DNA from: Cydia pomonella
Taxonomy: Eukaryota > Arthropoda > Insecta > Lepidoptera > Tortricidae
Reading direction: 5' to 3'
DNA length: 64,000 nucleotides
Assembly (NCBI RefSeq): GCF_033807575.1
Contig: NC_084703.1
Coordinates: forward strand, 3,720,001 to 3,784,000
Part shown: positions 9,660 through 19,015 of the stretch, in pieces
Numbering within the stretch: the first letter of the stretch is position 1
Layout: every line of letters begins with the position of its first letter
The notes under the pieces: generated by a model
The model's input: the letters and a program-made list of their open reading frames with translations, nothing else
Told to the model about the DNA's origin: nothing
Database searches by the model: none
Made by a program: the position numbers and the translations under genes

Positions 9660-9816
9660 CTTTCTCCTCTGTGTCGCTAGGCGGCTCGCTCTTCACCGCG
9701 GCCACGAACAGCGGAGGTGGCGAAGGGGGGGAGATAGGGGACCTCGCCCACTCCTCTTCGGAGCGGCGTTTGCTGCGGGGCTCCTCCCGGAGATACCTCT
9801 CCATTTCGTAGCATGT
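9660..9816 (-). CDS. module exon 1 of unidentified minus-strand gene
   Basis: A 157-base minus-strand exon, acceptor ccgcgtttcag and donor GAGAAAG/GTACGT, entering in phase 0 and leaving in phase 1. It has 52 full codons: a charged leader (CYEMERYLREEPRSKRRSEE), then EWARSPISPPSPPPLF, then VAAVKSEPPSDTEEK. The longer, charged leader distinguishes it from the other modules, which start after a phase-1 junction. The run of seven C residues in the coding strand is needed in full to keep the motif in frame. The intron carries two closely spaced gcctcg motifs after the donor, one in the form ttaggcctcg. Open frames on either strand across the exon are in other frames. Joined to the next four exons it gives 208 uninterrupted codons. 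Confidence 0.8.
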
Positions 9817-10367
9817 CTGAAACGCGGTATGGTTTGTTTAGGATTTTTATAAATGAATTAACTTCTCGAGTCCCACAGGCAACGTAAAAACCTCTAATCT
9901 GTACTCTCACCAGGAAATTATACGCGGCTTTAAGCGCAAGCGACTGCGTCAACTCAGACGCAGTGTATCTCGCTTGCACCAATGTCAGTACGAGGGAGAT
10001 GCATTGTGAATTAGTTTACGCAGTCGATGTCGAATATGTCAGTGTCAAAGTTATGGTAAGAAAGAATAGCCCTCGGGGCTACGAAAGGCAAACTTGACAT
10101 TGATGCCGACTGCCATTTTGTCCATTTGTTTCATATCAATCGAGGGTAACAGCTATGAAAAATTCACATGAAAACTAGATTATATTTTCAAAGATCACTC
10201 CGACCAAAACCTGAAAAAGTTAAAGTCAGCTCGATAGAAAAAAAAAAACAAAAACAAGTATAATTTTCATTTATTATCATTTGTATAAGTATTTACCCTG
10301 CATATAATTTTAGTATAAAATAACTCTATCAAGAAAAAATATAAACAAAAGTATTTCAGACAATCAC
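9817..10367. other. sequence upstream of module exon 1
   Basis: No phase-0 donor exon could be placed. Within 9935-10050 the blocks gcgtcaactcagacgcagtg and tgcaccaatgt are shared with 50965-51080, so part of this is an interspersed repeat. Confidence 0.4.
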
Positions 10368-10461
10368 TTATCATGGCCGATACAACGTGAAAATATCCGT
10401 TTTTTCGGACGCTCTCCTTCTGCATTCTGTTTTGTTGTAGGTGCAGTAACAGTGACAGACT
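10368..10461 (-). CDS. weak candidate exon upstream of the module exons
   Basis: On the minus strand a strong pyrimidine tract and acceptor (cttctttctcacag) precede an open stretch reading SVTVTAPTTKQNAEGERPKK, followed by RIFSRCIGHD. A basic PKKR cluster is plausible for a nuclear protein. The only donor I can propose is ATAA/GTGATT, a poor site, and it would leave phase 2, whereas module exon 1 needs phase 0. Without an intermediate exon the two cannot be joined, so this may be chance. Confidence 0.22.
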
Positions 10462-10821
10462 CTGTGAGAAAGAAGACAAGAAGATGATAGAAATTCAAGC
10501 GGGCCGAGGGAATAACAAGTAATTTTACCTAACTGACAAGGTTTTTTAGACCCCTGCTTATTTTTCGAGACAATTTTCCTTCTTTCTTTCTATTACTCAC
10601 ATAACATTTGGTTTAATTGGCGTGATCACCAATTTTCTCTCACAAGTATACGCGCTGCGCTATATCCTTTGTCTCTTTCTAATTTCCTGGCTTTCTTAAT
10701 CGCCCTTCTGGCAATATGTCTCTGTCCATCCCTCTTCACCGAACCGGGTTCATGTCAAATTCGTTCACCGTGCAGGTCTTTGGAATGGACTTCCTTTTAA
10801 CATCAAACATGCGCCAAATAA
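10462..10821. other. unassigned spacer
   Basis: Pyrimidine-rich stretches, with no gene or bounded repeat recognised. Confidence 0.35.
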
Positions 10822-10988
10822 CGCAGCGGCTTACGTGAGCGATGACTCGCGAATGCGACGCGACGCGGCGCGGCGGCCAAACGGCATTCAGAGATCGCCC
10901 ACGTAGGACACTTCCATTGGTATCAAAGGATTTAATTCAGCCGCGCCGCTTCGCGTTCGCGAGTTATTCGCTCACGTAAGACACTGCC
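10822..10988. mobile_element. PIF/Harbinger-like MITE with TAA duplication
   Basis: TAA at 10819-10821 and 10989-10991. Arms are gcggcttacgtgagcgatga on the left and ttcgctcacgtaagacactg on the right, with GC-rich inner arms (gcgacgcg / cgcgttcgcg). Same family as 56314-56482, which has a TTA duplication. A 3-base TWA target duplication is typical of PIF/Harbinger elements. Confidence 0.87.
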
Positions 10989-11144
10989 TAAGTTCGCTTC
11001 CAAAAAAATCATTACGTGCTTTCTTTGCTAGCAGAATGAAATATTCTTAATGTATTTATTTATTAGCTTCATATGTATCGTCTTTTTACTTTTTTATATA
11101 TAGTAAATGTGTGTATATCATATTTGTATGTATATGTTATTATA

Positions 11145-11309
11145 TGTATTTTTATTTCCTTTGCGTTTGCTGTTGTAATAATAGCACCGCTCACAATCTC
11201 TCTGCTTAGCCTTAAGGTTGACTGGTAGAGCAGCCTCGTGGCATTAAGTGCGCCTTTTGTACTGTAAAATTCTTTTCTTATGTGCAATAAAGATTAAATA
11301 AATAAATGT
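11145..11309 (+). repeat. LINE 3' tail with polyadenylation signal, copy 1
   Basis: Contains gttgactggtagagcagcct, cattaagtgcgccttttgta, tgtgcaataaag and ends in (TAAA)n. A second copy is at 25400-25583. The AATAAA signal and TAAA tail indicate the 3' end of a non-LTR retrotransposon. The apparent minus-strand frame here is not a gene. Confidence 0.7.
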
Positions 11310-11339
11310 ATAGCGGTGGGCATTAGCGTCGAACATGTA

Positions 11340-11472
11340 CAGTCAAGTGCAAAAATATGTATCGAAAGAATCGTCTCATAAATATGGTACTACGCTCTTA
11401 TTACACTGGAATAAGATGCTATGGGACATATTTTTTAGTAAGATGTGTACACCCATATTTTACACTTGACTG
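11340..11472. mobile_element. TA-flanked palindromic MITE (CAGTCAAGTG family)
   Basis: TA at 11338-11339 and 11473-11474. Ends are cagtcaagtgcaaaaatatg and catattttacacttgactg. It shares the CAGTC terminus and TA habit with the families at 6338, 43814 and 49737, but its interior is different. Confidence 0.85.
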
Positions 11473-11725
11473 TACGTACAGTCCGACTTTAGGTAATTAT
11501 TGACCCATCTATGGTTCAACCTAATTTGGCTGTCAATAGTAGTAAATGTAAAGTACCACAACACTTAAAAGATAGGTAACAACAGGCGGTCTTATCGCTA
11601 AGAAGCGATCTCTTCCAGACAACCTTTGGGTAGAAGGAAACTATGAATTTACAACATTGAACGGGTAATGAAGATGCAAACAATATAATACATACCTACA
11701 TACTAATATAATAAATAGATATACA

Positions 11726-11943
11726 TCATCATTCGCTTGCCCTTATCCCATTCATTTGGGGTCGGCGCAGCATGTCTTTTCCTTCTATATCTTTCTGTCA
11801 CCCGTCATCTCATCGTTCACTCGCGTTCGTTTCATGTCATCTCTCACACAATCCATCCACCGTTTCCTAGGTTTTCCTCTGCCGTTCCATCCCTCCACAT
11901 TCATTCGTAATACCTTTCTCGTCACATGACTTTCATCCCTCAT
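11726..11943 (-). pseudogene. non-LTR retrotransposon ORF2 C-terminal end
   Basis: Read on the minus strand from 11943: HVTRKVLRMNVEGW, then RGKPRKRWMDCVRDDM, then a late in-frame stop and KTCCADPK before the terminal stop, followed by a GATGAT tail. The RGxPxKRWxDCVxxDM and CADP signatures are familiar from the C-termini of arthropod non-LTR retrotransposon polymerases (from memory). The early stop sits where the family usually has Trp. It is 5'-truncated. Confidence 0.75.
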
Positions 11944-11948
11944 AGATA

Positions 11949-12428
11949 TACATACATACATATATTATATAATTAATAACGAGTTTTCATATAATAATAA
12001 GTGCAAGTTAATTAAAAGCTTGTAAAAAGAAAATATTCGGATTCTAAAGTTATTTACGATCGTAGGACATCTTTGAACAATTACAATTAGTCTAGGACGT
12101 AAAATACTGGTCGTGGAACAGTTCCATTCTGGTCTTCATCAGCAGTTCCATTCCACGAAATAGCAGAGCTGGTGTGTCGTTCGGCCGAAGCATTAATACA
12201 ATTTAAAGACGTCGAAAGCTACTGAAGAAGCTCTAGAAAAAGTTAAAGTTTTTGTAGCCAATTGAAGCCTAAATTGGGTGCATTTTGCGGACATTAAACG
12301 ACTTGAAGGAAAAAAAATACTGTACAAGCAAATACTTGATTTTAGATAAAAATAAAAAGTATACTTAGATTTGAGGAGTTCCCCCAATTCCTCGTGGAAC
12401 CCGTCATCAGAACTCGACCTTGGTATTT
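11949..12428. other. unassigned spacer
   Basis: AT-rich. A ggtcgtggaacagttccat / agttccattccacgaa inverted pair lies near 12110-12160. No gene seen. Confidence 0.35.
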
Positions 12429-12757
12429 CTTTTTTTTTTTTTTCGGTGGCAAACAAGCATACGGCCTGCCTGATGTTAAGCAGTATCCGTAGCCTATGTA
12501 CGCCTGCAACTCCAGAGGAGTTACATGCGCGTTGCCGACCCTAACCCCCTCCCACCCTCGTTGAGCTCTGGCAACCTTACTCACCGGCAGGAACACAACA
12601 CTATGATTAGGGTCTAGTATTATTTGGCTGCGGTTTTCTGTAAGGTGGAGGTACTTCCCCAGTTGGGCTCTGCTCTAGATCTGGAATGACATCCGCTGTG
12701 CTGTGCCCTACCACACAAAGCGAGATGACATTCACAATGCCCATACCTCTCTTGTGG
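12429..12757 (+). repeat. interspersed repeat C (CGGTGGCAAACAAGCATACGG), full copy
   Basis: Starts with a T run and cggtggcaaacaagcatacg, then gccgaccctaaccccct, ggcaggaacacaaca, ggtggaggtacttcccc, and ends near caatgcccatacctct. Other copies or pieces are at 22280-22423, 22660-22792, 27518-27603, 31092-31170, 62282-62526 and 62636-62967. The terminal poly-T (poly-A on the other strand) suggests an RNA-mediated origin. No tRNA boxes were identified. Confidence 0.75.
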
Positions 12758-12824
12758 ACGTAGTTTAAGGACGTACCCGGGTCCAAGAAAACTGTTGCTA
12801 TTCATTTTAACTTGCTGATCAAAC

Positions 12825-13434
12825 TTAAGAAGTAAGCGGAGGACCTGCTCGAAATCAATTCATACAAGTAGTCCTCATTTTCCTCTTCGGATATTAACAT
12901 TTTTCAAAATATTTTGACACAATTTTTTGTATGTTAACCACAGCTATGCCCCTGGGAGAATCAACTTTTTAGCGTCACTCGTTGCCATGGTTACGATTAG
13001 TTGTCCAGGGGACAAAAGGTCATTGAAATACTGATTTTATGGTACTTAAATGTATCAAACTTGTGTTTTTGTGGTCGTTATAACCAATGTCCATAATGGG
13101 CCCCCTACTAAGCATGTTAATAGAACGGCATACAACGTCTCTTCAAACAAACTGTGCCACTGTTGTCCCTTGGACAACGGGACAGGATAACAAAACAAAA
13201 AAAGTTGATTAACCCCCCTACGTTTGATTTTTATCGATTTTTTAATTATTATTAGGAGCATTTAAACATTTGTACGTAATCTGATTTTCGCTGTGAATTT
13301 TTACAATTATTAAACAATCGATAAAAATCATAGTTACGGTTAATATACATTAAATTATGTAAAAAAAATCCCAAAATATCAAAATGGGGACTACATTATT
13401 TGTATGCAGAAACGGCCGTCCCCTTTCCTCTTAG
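12825..13434 (+). mobile_element. TTAA MITE, family III, copy 2 (long form)
   Basis: TTAA at 12825-12828; the right site is mutated to TTAG at 13431-13434. The right end has aatggggactacatt and ggccgtcccctttcctctta. The left has tagtcctcattttcctct. It is longer than the copy at 9167-9531 and contains a palindromic interior (tttgtatgttaaccacagc, later ttaatatacattaaattatg). No transposase frame. Confidence 0.75.
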
Positions 13435-14176
13435 CAAATTCACCGCTGAGCTACGGTCGTAGCGCTACGTCGTAGCCGATAAGATGGGTTTCCTGGTATG
13501 TAGCGAAAATGCTTCGTAGAGGCAAAACGACAACATGTCGTGATTAGTGCTAAATGGGTTAATAAATTTGCAAACTTGATGTCGAATAGAATAACAATAA
13601 CAAATGTGTTTTTGTTGTCAAGTGTATTTTTCGTCAGAGATAAGAAATAATACTCAAAAACATTACTCCCTTTTTCGCAGTTAATTAAACACTGCATTTC
13701 CTCTCAAATTCTAAAACAAAAACAACTTTCTATCCCTCTTTACCCGAACTCACCCACCAGAACTTAACAAAACAATGGTTTTTGATGGTTCAACGTACGC
13801 CTTCAAGGTCCATAGTACCTACAGGGCATACACCTAACGGTACACGCAATCCAATGCAATAACGACCTTACGGTGTTAAAATAAGGTTCTGTTCCCGTTG
13901 ACGCAACTATAGTAACTTTGTGTATGTCATATAAAAATATTTGTTTAAATCTGAACTCTAATAGTTGACAATAGAGTTGAACATTATTCGTATGAACTAG
14001 AGACTTAAGCAATGTTATTAGTGCGGTCGGAGGGGGCTTTATACAATTGGGTTAAGGTCGAGAGTAGTGAAGCAATTGGAATTTGGTGAGTCATGCCATA
14101 CGGTGCGGTGTCCTGGGGCCGGGATTAAGTTTTAATCAGTGGTAGCAAAGACAATGTTGGTTAAACAGTTTGAAAA
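13435..14176. other. unassigned spacer
   Basis: No gene or bounded repeat. The open frames here have no splice or family support. Confidence 0.35.
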
Positions 14177-14408
14177 TAGTACATTACGATACAAGTGCGA
14201 AAAATAGGAAATTTGAAACGAGTGGCGATAAATTAAAACACGACCGAAGGGAGTGTTTTAAATCGACACGAGTTGCGGATTACCTATTCGCACATGTATC
14301 GTACAACGTTTTACAGTACATATGGCCCTTTAAATGTTCGACACAGTAACGTAATATGCAAATTTTCGCACTAGTGCGGTAAAGTAACACCATAATATGT
14401 ACTGTAAA
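14177..14408 (+). mobile_element. foldback MITE (TAGTACATTACGATACAAG family), copy 1
   Basis: Starts tagtacattacgatacaagt and runs through gaaacgagtggcgataaatt, gaccgaagggagtgtttta, cgacacgagttgcg and ccctttaaatgttcgacaca, ending near atatgtactgtaaaa. It matches 21943-22172 (reverse), 38409-38612 and 38613-38842 along its length. Many short inner inverted pairs are present (gcactagtgc, ttttaaatcg). Confidence 0.85.
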
Positions 14409-15052
14409 AATTGTAATAAAATCAACGAATACATGGTCACAAGTCTGACAATCTAACAAGGCGTTGATATTTGTCCCTATTCGTCAATTCTGAACAGATA
14501 TTTATTTTTTGTCGAAAATGTCGACACAATTTGGACACAATTTGGCAAATTCTGGGCGGGATAAAATCACAACTTGTACCAAAAAAAAAATCATGAATAG
14601 CGAACTCAATGCGGTTATAATGGATTTGCACGTCGCTCCGATTGAGCGAGACAACGCTATGCGCGTATATACCGACGTCCCGCTCGCACATCGCAGCGAC
14701 GTGCGAATCGCGTCTTATTGTGACTAACGCACTCACATACAATCCAACATAGCATCAGACCATCTAGCATAACTTGCTCGTCCATACCTGAAGTCGCGCG
14801 AGATGTATAGAGTCGCGCGCGATAACGCAACTCATGCTAGCAGAACTGGTGCGACTGTAACTATCTAGTTTGTTAAGTAGAAAAGCTAAAGATATATTGT
14901 ACAATTCGTCGGCACTTATTTATTCTGATGGGTAAAGGTCTCTTTTAGAGCGTTTTCATATGGTACGATTCGATATCGGCTGTCGGATGATCGTCGGAGA
15001 AAAGCATTTGCTAGAGAATGCCCTTGGCATCAAGTCCTTGTTTGGTTTAAGT
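14409..15052. other. spacer with a GC-rich foldback at 14625-14707
   Basis: The paired blocks gcacgtcgct...gagcgagac and gtcccgctcg...agcgacgtgc (about 14627-14705) form a strong foldback. Opposing open frames at 14437-14742 and 14509-14727 are palindrome artefacts. The remainder is unassigned. Confidence 0.5.
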
Positions 15053-15496
15053 TTAAGAGGCTGTCAATACCTAAAGCGCGCACACTGTCTATTTGTATCG
15101 GAGTAAATGAGATAGCACTGTCGCATGTTACTGGGCGTGGGCAAGGGAATAATAAGAAAAATATTTAAATTAAAAAAGTGGATTATTATTGTAATATTTA
15201 ACTCGACCACGGTTTAGATATAAATGTTTTGAAATTGTGATTTTAATTGCAGACCCATAAGTCAAAACAATAAAGACATAAAACCGTTTAATTGTGATTT
15301 TAAGACCAATCTTTGCAATTATTTTCTATCGAGCCGATTTCGTTCAATCGTGTATCGAGTACAACCACGGTCTTTGAAATATAATTAATATGAACATAAT
15401 TATATTTTTCTTACGTGATTAAAACAAATAGTCTTTCTTAAAAAACTGTTTAAGTAACATCAATTTCAAGGACATTGGGTGTTGACAGCCTCTTAA
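15053..15496 (+). mobile_element. TTAA-flanked MITE, family I, copy 2
   Basis: TTAA at 15053-15056 and 15493-15496, with ends AGAGGCTGTCAA / TTGACAGCCTCT. It is 444 bases and nearly identical in order and content to copies at 1142-1574 and 55710-56149. Confidence 0.92.
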
Positions 15497-15509
15497 CATT
15501 AAGTAAATG

Positions 15510-15775
15510 AAACAAATTTTTGGTACAAGCTTTTATCGCTGACTGTACTTTTTTCCCATAGGCGACTAATACTCATCGACACAATTCTAAAAACCCCAAA
15601 CACAATTAGGTTGCGTTGTTTTATCATAGTTCCTATGGCCACCTCCTGTCTCCATCATCAGATCAACTCGATGGCGCCATAATATTGCATTGTTACCCGA
15701 CTTACATATGTGTGCAAAAAGTAGGTCAAATTTGTCTCCTAAGATTTGACCCGTACATACATACATACATTTAAA
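15510..15775 (+). repeat. LINE-like 3' tail (ATCATCAGATCA family), head of array
   Basis: Contains tggtacaagcttttatcgct, gttgcgttgttttatcatag, ctccatcatcagatcaactc and ends in (CATA)n after gatttgacccgtac. Related copies are at 19016-19201 plus 19680-19790, 20150-20345 and 29203-29376. The simple-repeat end and lack of inverted ends fit a non-LTR retrotransposon 3' region; an RTE-type origin is a guess. Its second half is the first part of the tandem unit that follows. Confidence 0.65.
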
Positions 15776-16760
15776 TATTGATGAATTTGATGTTCGTTTA
15801 GGTTAGGTTAGTATTTTATTATAAATTTACCCCCTTATTCATAAACGTCTACTAAAGTTGACAAGCCGCTAGTAATCGTTTGTCCCTTTCCGACGTATTG
15901 GTATGATGGAAAGGAACAAACGATTATTAGGGGGCTCGATGGCGCCATAATATTGCATTGTTACCCGACTTACATATGTGTGCAAAAAGTGGGTCAAATT
16001 TATCTCCCAAGATTTGACCCGTACATACATACATACATTTAAATATTGATGAATTTGATGTTCGTTTAGGTTAGGTTAGTATTTTATTGTAAATTTACCC
16101 CCTTATTCATAAACGTCTACTAAAGTTGACAAGCCGCTAGTAATCGTTTGTCCCTTTCCGACGTATTGGTATGATGGAAAGGGACAAAAGATTATTAGGG
16201 GGCTCGATGGCGCCATAATATTGCATTGTTACCCGACTTACATATGTGTGCAAAAAGTGGGTCAAATTTATCTCCCAAGATTTGACCCGTACATACATAC
16301 ATACATTTAAATATTGATGAATTTGATGTTCGTTTAGGTTAGGTTAGTATTTTATTGTAAATTTACCCCCTTATTCATAAACGTCTACTAAAGTTGACAA
16401 GCCGCTAGTAATCGTTTGTCCCTTTCCGACGTATTGGTATGATGGAAAGGGACAAACGATTATTAGGGGGCTCGATGGCGCCATAATATTGCATTGTTAC
16501 CCGACTTACATATGTGTGCAAAAAGTGGGTCAAATTTATCTCCCAAGATTTGACCCGTACATACATACATACATACATTTAAATATTGATGAATTTCATG
16601 TTCGTTTAGGTTAGGTTAGTATTTTATTGTAAATTTACCCCCTTATTCATAAACGTCTACTAAATCGTTTGTCCTTTTCCGACGTATTGGTATGATGGAA
16701 AGGGACAAACGATTATTAGGGGCTTGTAAACTTTAGTAGACGTTTATGAATAAGGGGGTT
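15667..16760 (+). repeat. tandem array, four 268-base units
   Basis: ctcgatggcgccataatatt begins units at 15667, 15935, 16203 and 16471, an exact 268-base period. Each unit holds a LINE-tail piece, (CATA)n, a tttaggttaggttag block, and the left arm of a palindromic MITE starting ccccttattcataaacg. Units 2-4 are more alike than unit 1. The last unit differs: it lacks agttgacaagccgctagt and instead has the complete right arm. Confidence 0.92.
16638..16758. mobile_element. complete palindromic MITE at the array end
   Basis: cccccttattcataaacgtc on the left pairs with gacgtttatgaataaggggg on the right, and tcgtttgtcc pairs with gggacaaacga. Only in this last array unit are both arms present; in the other three the array junction replaces the right arm. 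Confidence 0.8.
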
Positions 16761-16938
16761 AGTTATTATTTATTTTATCCTATGTTATTTCATTTCTTTA
16801 AATTTTTTAGGTTACATTGGCAGAGTGAACCAGTCGTTTTCAAAAAGCTGACTTTCAATACGCCAAATTAAGCATTGAGTGATTTTCTATCAGCCTAGGC
16901 AATTAGTTAGCTGGCTAATTTAACCAAATGGCTGCGAC

Positions 16939-17355
16939 ATAGAGTCAGACCAAGATAAGTTGGGAGCTATATTGACAGGCCAGTCTGTGCAAGTGTTAAG
17001 TAAACGTGATAATTTCATACAAGTTTGACGTTGAATATAACCAGCCAGCCAGCCCCAACACAATCCTGCGCTCGATTGCCGAGAGGTTTGACTGCCCATA
17101 TTTGAGGCATTGTGATGATATGCATGTTTCTAGAAGTACCTATTATGTGTAACCACTAAGTAGGTGCTTCTAGAAACATAGCTGTCTTAGTAATTATTTA
17201 GTGATAAGTTTGTACATATTAACATAGCTGTAAGTGCCTACTAACATATTTATGAGTCTAAAGTTACTTGAAATAAATGATTAAATAAAAATAAAAAAAA
17301 ATAACGCACTGTCGGGGCTGTTAAAATCGCTGCCAACTTATCTTGGTCTGGCTTT
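16939..17355. mobile_element. MITE interrupted by a retroposed 3' end
   Basis: Inverted ends gagtcagaccaagataagtt (left) and aacttatcttggtctggct (right) define a MITE. Its centre is replaced by a sequence of about 250 bases that runs through an open stretch ending STYYV-stop (near 17100-17150), then AT-rich 3' sequence, aataaatgattaaataaaa and an A-rich tail near 17300. This looks like a retroposed transcript or LINE end nested in the MITE. The encoded peptide is not identified. Confidence 0.6.
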
Positions 17356-17369
17356 ATATTTATTTATTT

Positions 17370-17734
17370 ATATATTCGTATATATACAAGAAGCGCTGGT
17401 GGCCTAGCGGTAAGAGCGTGCGATTTGCAATCCGGAGGTCGCGGGTTCAAAACCCCGGCTCGTACCAATGAGTTTTTCGGAACTTATGTACGAAATATCA
17501 CTTGATATTTACCAGTCGCTTTTCGGTGAAGGAAAACATCGTGAGGAAACCGGACTAATCCCAACAAGGCCTAGTTTATCCTCTGGGTTGGAAGGTCTGA
17601 TGGCAGTCGCTTTCGTAAAAACTAGTGCCTACGCCAAATCGTGGGATTAGTTGTCAAGCGGACCCCAGGCTCCCATGAGCCGTGGCAAAATGCCGGGACA
17701 ACGTGAGGAAGAAGAGAGATATATTCGTATATAT
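17370..17734 (+). mobile_element. SINE family B, complete, with 16-base target duplication
   Basis: The body at 17386-17718 is flanked by atatattcgtatatat at 17370-17385 and 17719-17734. The head is tRNA-like: A box TGGCCTAGCGG, B box region GGTTCAAAACC, ending cggctcgtacca. The body contains cagtcgcttttcggtgaagg, tcgtgaggaaaccgg and gccgggacaacgtgaggaag. Pol III internal promoter boxes plus a long duplication identify a SINE moved by LINE machinery. The open frames across it are incidental. Confidence 0.93.
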
Positions 17735-18147
17735 GGCAACTGTCTAGATTCGAAGCTGACCAACCTCATCATATATTGGTTCGAAAGCCTTCCAGCCGGC
17801 GATGGGCGAGGATTTAGACCTTCAAAAATACAATGCGCTGGTTCAGATGCTGCTAATAGTTTTGTCCGCGCCTCGGACATTCAACACCCGTTTCTTGGTG
17901 ATAAAAGATGGAAACTAAAAATAAAATGGATAAAATAAAGGCCCTACGCAAGCCCCCGTGGCGCTTATGCCGCTTTCAATATTGAGTCCGTCTTCTAAAT
18001 ATTAATATATAAAATTCACCGCAAAATCGTTCTTGTCAATTAAATTTTCGTGTTCACAAATCAACGGCAGAATCAAGTCTCTCTGACATTTTCTTCTTTT
18101 CGTTTTATTTCCAATTTCAAAATCTTGTCTCAAAAGCCCGGTTGTTT
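17735..18147. other. unassigned spacer
   Basis: No gene recognised. An open frame continuing to 17938 out of the SINE has no support. Confidence 0.35.
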
Positions 18148-18540
18148 TGACGACCAGTCTGGCCTAGTGGGTAGTGACCCTGCCTATGACATCGGCTTCA
18201 TATGATGATGATCTCTGCAGATCTATGATGTCGATCGCTGCAGCATAATATATGGTATATAGTTTTCGCTTTTTGAAAAAAAGCCTAGTGGGTAGTGACC
18301 CTGCCTACGAAGCTGATGGTCCTGGGTTCAAATCCTGGTAAGGGCATTTATTCGTGTGATGAGCATGGATATTTGTTCCTGAGTCATGGGTGTTTTCTAT
18401 GTATTTAAGTATTTATAAATATTTATATATATTATATATATCGTTGTCTAAGTACCCTCAATACAAGCCTTATTGAGCTTACTGTGGGACTTAGTCAATT
18501 TGTGTAATAATGTCCTATAATATATTATTTATTTATTTAT
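18148..18540 (+). mobile_element. SINE family A, composite copy with repeated head
   Basis: Starts tgacgaccagtctggcctag (A box TGGCCTAGTGG), is interrupted at about 18195-18283 by a foreign block (cagcataatatatggtatat ... ctttttgaaaaaaa), then resumes at gcctagtgggtagtgaccct with B box GGTTCAAATCC and a normal body ending in (TTTA)n. The same foreign-block-to-SINE junction occurs at 47994, so the second part is a chimeric SINE. Confidence 0.8.
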
Positions 18541-19015
18541 TTATAAAAGCGCATGCCCCAAACTTTCCCCGAATGAGATATATATATGATAAAAATGGTG
18601 TGAATGAAAAGGATGACAAATGTGTCGAACGAAACAATTTTGAGGATGCGTTCCGAAATATGATATTAAAAACTGAACATATATATTGAAAAATGAACTA
18701 TCATCTCGCATAGCTAAAGCAGAGCAATTTCGCAAGGCGGGCATATGCATTTTTACATACGCAAAAGCATTACATAAATAAAAAATAAAAAAATTCAGAA
18801 CCTTCAGAATTCCTTTAAACATTGTTAGTACTATCGTTATAGCTAGGAATTAGTAAGTACGAGTATATTAAAATCAAATCCAAACATACTAAATATAAAT
18901 AATCAATAATACTGACATAATATTTTCAACAATGAGATCATGATTCATAGTAAAAATAATAATATAATTATATAATATAAATAATATACAAATGTAAGTA
19001 GGTTATAACAAGATT
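18541..19015. other. AT-rich spacer
   Basis: No gene or bounded repeat was identified. Long A/T runs dominate. Confidence 0.35.

Noticed and set aside
9677..9982. 101-codon minus-strand frame over module exon 1
   Set aside because: It reads through the acceptor in a different frame. The frame shared with the other modules needs the splice site at 9816.
17390..17466. tRNA-like sequence with A and B boxes and a CCA-like end
   Set aside because: It is the head of SINE family B. The same head recurs at 57117-57181 and 58810, and the whole unit has 16-base target duplications.
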